Shown here one piece after another: positions 9,330-12,449 of a stretch of DNA of 12,449 nt; the first letter of the stretch is position 1; every line of letters starts with the position of its first letter. This DNA is from Gryganskiella cystojenkinii. Lineage: Eukaryota; Mortierellomycota; Mortierellomycetes; Mortierellales; Mortierellaceae. The DNA lies in assembly GCA_015852425.1 (NCBI GenBank), contig JAAAIG010000790.1, forward strand, positions 5,445 through 17,893, given 5' to 3'. The notes under the pieces were generated by a model, which did no database searches, was not told the DNA's origin, and was given only the letters and a program-made list of their open reading frames with translations. A program made the position numbers and the translations under genes.

Positions 9330-9458
9330 GATAAAACGTAAAATGTGGATTAAGGAAGGGATGGGGTGAAGGAGAAAATGAAGAAAAAGGGAAAACGTTT
9401 GAATTGACCGCAACGAAGGGGGAGTGAGAAGGCGTCCAATTCGTTTGACTTTTATCCG

Positions 9459-9464
9459 TTTATT
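9459..9464 (-). terminator. Candidate polyadenylation signal AATAAA for the Doa1-like gene
   Basis: A perfect AATAAA on the minus strand lies about 75 nt after the Doa1-like stop codon. The position is plausible for a fungal 3'UTR of under 100-150 nt. Fungal poly(A) signals are degenerate, so the hexamer is suggestive rather than decisive. Confidence 0.5.
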
Positions 9465-9490
9465 ACAGCTTCAAATATAACGGTCACAAT

Positions 9491-9498
9491 TCACGTGA
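9491..9498. promoter_or_regulatory. Palindromic E-box TCACGTGA upstream of the SNF2-RING gene
   Basis: This perfect 8-bp palindrome has a CACGTG core about 165 nt upstream of the SNF2 ATG. It matches sites bound by bHLH factors of the Cbf1/Pho4/SREBP type in fungi. It lies within the probable 3'UTR of the upstream gene, so its regulatory role is inferred only. Confidence 0.4.
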
Positions 9499-9523
9499 TA
9501 ATTTGGTGGCGCTTTCTGATCGC

Positions 9524-9529
9524 ACGCGT
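9524..9529. promoter_or_regulatory. ACGCGT (MluI cell-cycle box-like) element
   Basis: ACGCGT is the core site of MBF, which drives G1/S genes for replication and repair in yeasts. A single copy sits about 195 nt upstream of the SNF2 ATG and a few bases past the Doa1-like stop. Six bases can occur by chance, and MBF sites normally work in clusters. Confidence 0.25.
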
Positions 9530-9536
9530 TGTTTGT

Positions 9537-12348
9537 TTACAGGAGTTTGACGATCTCCTCTATTAAACGACGATAACAAGTATGGTAAGTATGTAGGCCT
9601 GCATTCTCACAAAAAGATAAAAAAAAAACCTTATGCCAAACATACCTGCAACAGCCGAGCTGGCAATCTTTTCTGAAGTCGCCCTTGACAAGACAGCCGT
9701 TTGCAGCGTCTCCTTGACCCCAAAGATCGCCGCAGACTCTCTTGCACTCTCGTGACCAAAGATCAAGTTGCCCAGAGCCACCAGCAAGCGGTACTGGACT
9801 TGCTGATCTCTCTCCTTCTGCAAGATCTTGGTCAACACTCCGACATACTGGATCGCAAGAGCATCATCATCGTGTCTCTTCAAGAGCAGGGTCGAGTAGC
9901 TCATGTAAACAGTTGCGACCGCCAACTTCAAGTTCTTGTTCGTGCTTTGCCAGACAGCATCGTCCTCCATGACCTCGAGTGTACTCTCCAGCTCCTTGAT
10001 AACGACCTCCTTGCCCAGCTCTGTTTCACAAAAGTTAACCACAAGTCGGGCTACGAGCATCAAACTTGTCTCATGTGTGCGAGTCGCCGCCAACAGGGTC
10101 TTGAGCAACTCTGGTGTCTCTGCGGGGCTCTGAGAGTACAAAGCCAGAATGCGGAGTAGATCCAGAGCCGGGAACCGTGAAGACTCGGGCCAAGAGTTGA
10201 AGATCTTCAGCAACAAGGAGACATATTGGGGTTGAGCCACAGGTTGCTTTGGTGGCGTCGACAAGAATTTGACGAGCGAATCCAACTGGGCAAGCTCGGT
10301 AGCATCCAAGGCAACTCCGGAGGCAGCGAGCTCGGTGTTCAACTGCAGGATTTTCTTATGGATGGCGGGCAAGTTGGCATCCTTGAAGGGCACGTTCGTC
10401 AGCTAAAAATTCGAATTAAGGCAAGATATACGTAAGCCAGGATGGACTTCTGTAGAAATATGTACATGGTTCCATCGAAATACATACTTGAGGCACAATC
10501 CGCTTGACAGCAGGCTGAGTTGGAGCCTTGGGAGCTTCATTGCCCCATGGGTTGTACTAGAAGAAAAGCGACAGATTGGATGATTAGTCTCCAAACTGCA
10601 ATGGTCCAGGGTAACATGGTCAAAACCAAATTCACTTACCGAGCCCAATCCTGAAGAGGCTGCTTGTCCAGGAGTGTATCGAGATCCTCCAGTAAAAGGA
10701 TCTCCAGCCGAGGCAACCTCTCCCTGAGAGACAGCGCGAGCGTTCTTGGTAATAAAGTCGGCGACCTGATCCAAGTAAGCTTGGGGAAGTTCGTGCTTGT
10801 CCAAAAATTGCTGAGCGGCGGTGTAAGGGTTCTCTGTAACATTGAAGGGTAACTTCAGGGCTGGAACGCCCTCGCCTACGTCGATATCAAAGACATGGTC
10901 GTACTCGATACCGTTGTAGAGCTGCTTCCTGTTCTGTCCCACCGCATCCACAACCTCTCCAATCTTGGACCAAGCTTGCTCGGCATTCGACCACTATTAG
11001 AATGATGATGATAATAAAAATAATAAAAAAAGACCTTTTGTCAGGACGTATTGTCGTTCTTGCAGCTTTTAAGACGCACTCAGTTCTATCTATTCGCCTA
11101 CTTACCATATGAGCCTCCACAACGTTGCCAACGCGGACCATCTTCACATCCTGGTCTTTTCTACCGGGTTGTTCCAAAGCTTCAGGTCCAGGCAGATCAT
11201 CCTTCTTGATATCGCCAACCTGGTTTCTACGAATTACCGAATGTGAACATCAAAAGAAAACTGTCAGTTCGGACCCTTAAAGTTCCCTTTTCTGATTCGT
11301 CAACGTTTTCGGCAAATACCATGTTTTACGTACGATGGAATTGAAGCTGCGGCATTTTCTTCGTCATAAGCCTTCAGGGTTGCTGCATCCGCCACACGTT
11401 CCGCTGTTCTGGTAAAAATACGCACAAATCCATCAGAGCCACCGCTGACAATATCTCCGTTGGGAAGGGTGGCAACACACCAGACAGAGACACAAGGGTG
11501 GACAATCGTCTGGGTGCATTCTCCATCTAAACGGACCAAAGACAGAGTAGTTAGCCAACATCGAACACATCGTATCCCTCAACTGCGTTTGGCCTTGTGG
11601 AGACTTACTCTGCCACACACGCACGGTGCGGTCCTCGCCACTCGAAAAAATCTCGCCGGTAGGAAGAGTGGCCAAAGAATACACGAACGAGGTATGTCCA
11701 TCCAAAGCCTGAAGAGGATCGCCGTTGTTTGACCAGACAATGACAGCTCCATCGTTTCCGCACGATACGAATCCGACACCAGGCAGGAGAGCCAACGAGC
11801 GAACGCAGTCCTCATGACCGGTAACAGTCTTGATTTTTTTGCCATTCTTCCACATTCCTATCGTCTTGTCGGCAGAAGCTATCAAGGAAGGTAGGCCATG
11901 AAGTTCTAGAGTGAGTCTTCCCTAGGTCGATAAAGCCTCTCTCATATTTTCAAAATCTGAGCACCTCCTAGCGCTAGACCAAGTTACCTGTGACGATAAC
12001 TTCATGTTCCAGTTCGAGGACACCCCAAATGGCTTGAGTATGACCCTCGAGGGTGTAAACACACTGCCAGTCTCTCCAGATCTTTGCAGTCCTAAGGAGG
12101 CGTCGCATAAGTCGAACAGAGTAGTTAGAGTCTATTCTTCGATTGTTGTTCCAAACGAAGAATCAAGACTTTCCCAGTGTTGATGATCTCTTACTTGTCC
12201 CATGAACCAGACACGATGTGGCCATCTGTATCAGCATAGAGCGAGCAAACGTTATCCGAGTGACCAGTGAGGGTATAGACGGGGTGGCTAGCATCCGCGG
12301 GGTTCCAGACATTGATCTTTTTATCGCTTCCGCCTGTCACGATAAGGC
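9537..12348 (-). CDS. Doa1/Ufd3/PLAA-like ubiquitin-binding Cdc48 cofactor (WD40-PFU-PUL), 5' end missing
   Basis: Nine exons in the window, read right to left: 12348-12195, 12091-11988, 11878-11609, 11526-11334, 11226-11106, 10993-10640, 10556-10488, 10402-9646, 9559-9537. After two bases of a split codon they give 680 residues and a TAA stop. The first exon(s), probably about 70 residues by comparison with yeast Doa1 (715 aa), lie beyond the right edge. WD40 blades end in SDKKINVW, SGSWDKTAKIW, TASADKTIGMW, NDGAVIVW, SSGEDRTVRVW and SGGSDGFVRIF (residues 1-215). A PFU ubiquitin-binding domain follows at about 257-365 (NPYTAAQQFLDKHELP). The linker carries the PLAA-type DPFTGGSRYTPG motif. 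An all-helical PUL domain runs from about 422 to the C-terminal EEIVKLL. In the family, WD40 and PFU bind ubiquitin and PUL binds the Cdc48/p97 tail, acting in ubiquitin homeostasis and endosomal sorting. The stop lies 207 nt before the next gene's ATG on the same strand. Confidence 0.94.
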
Positions 12349-12449
12349 CTAGACAGCAAGAAGCGGGAGGCGGACAATGGTTAATACCCCCTTCTAGTCC
12401 GTTAAACAACGTGTTCGAGCCAAGGTAAACAAAAACAACACACACACAC
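12349..12449 (-). other. 3' part of an intron of the Doa1/PLAA-like gene
   Basis: On the minus strand this segment ends in CTGTCTAG directly before the codons for LIVTGGSDKK, so it reads as intron. The matching donor and the upstream exon are outside the window. The exon begins with two bases of a split codon (phase 1). An ORF appears to continue into this region, but its residues do not resemble the WD40 family. A short CA/GT dinucleotide run closes the window. Confidence 0.75.

Larger units (their letters stand above)
9330..9536 (-). promoter_or_regulatory. Compact intergenic region: 3' end of Doa1-like gene and promoter/5'UTR of SNF2-RING gene
   Basis: This 207-nt region separates the Doa1-like stop codon from the SNF2 gene's ATG. 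On the minus strand, in order, it holds an ACGCGT, a TCACGTGA palindrome, an AATAAA hexamer, a TATA-like GGATAAAAG, and then a pyrimidine-rich tract (CCCTTTTTCTTC and similar) about 20-60 nt before the ATG. CT-rich tracts just upstream of start codons are common in fungal promoters. Transcription ends and starts must therefore overlap or sit very close. No transcript evidence is available, so exact sites are inferred. Confidence 0.7.

Noticed and set aside
9330..9413. N-terminal extension of the SNF2-RING protein by 28 residues
   Set aside because: The frame is open to 9413, but the codon there is TTG and no ATG precedes the one at 9329. The segment is pyrimidine-rich and fits a 5'UTR.

Overview
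The window looks like nuclear DNA of an intron-rich fungus. The two recognisable genes are eukaryotic ubiquitin/SUMO-pathway genes. Each is split by eight short introns (about 80-140 nt) with GTAAGT-like donors and CAG/TAG acceptors. Their proteins match the yeast Doa1 and Uls1 families. The dense introns and the long purine/pyrimidine and A-rich noncoding tracts would fit an early-diverging lineage such as Mucoromycota/Mortierellomycotina, but that placement is a guess. There are no bacterial-type operons, rRNA, tRNA or CRISPR that I can support.

Layout: (1) Positions 1 to about 4800 hold no gene I can support. The region starts with a 69-nt uninterrupted homopurine microsatellite containing a strong G-quadruplex motif. 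It continues purine-rich on the + strand to about 1.35 kb, then becomes mixed AT-rich sequence with simple repeats and two small arrays of AACCG-type units. It may be the upstream region of a gene lying to the left. (2) 4988-9329, minus strand: a complete nine-exon gene for a 1161-residue SNF2/RAD5-type DNA translocase with an embedded C3HC4 RING finger, closest in motifs to Uls1/Ris1 (S. pombe Rrp1/Rrp2), a SUMO-targeted ubiquitin ligase. (3) 9330-9536: a 207-nt compact intergenic region that must hold both the 3' end of the next gene and the promoter of the SNF2 gene. (4) 9537-12348, minus strand: nine exons of a Doa1/Ufd3/PLAA homologue (WD40, PFU and PUL domains), the ubiquitin-binding cofactor of Cdc48/p97. 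Its N-terminal exon(s) lie beyond the right edge.

The two genes run head-to-tail (PLAA-like gene upstream). Both products are expected to work in ubiquitin/SUMO signalling that feeds into Cdc48. The SNF2-RING protein would recognise SUMO-modified chromatin proteins, move on DNA and ubiquitinate targets. The Doa1-like protein would bind ubiquitin and Cdc48 and affect the fate of ubiquitinated proteins. Whether the physical linkage means co-regulation is not shown by the sequence. Points of special note are a GC-AG intron placed exactly inside the Walker A motif, tandem SUMO-interacting motifs, possible ubiquitin-interacting helices, and alternative in-frame splice choices in the Doa1-like gene.
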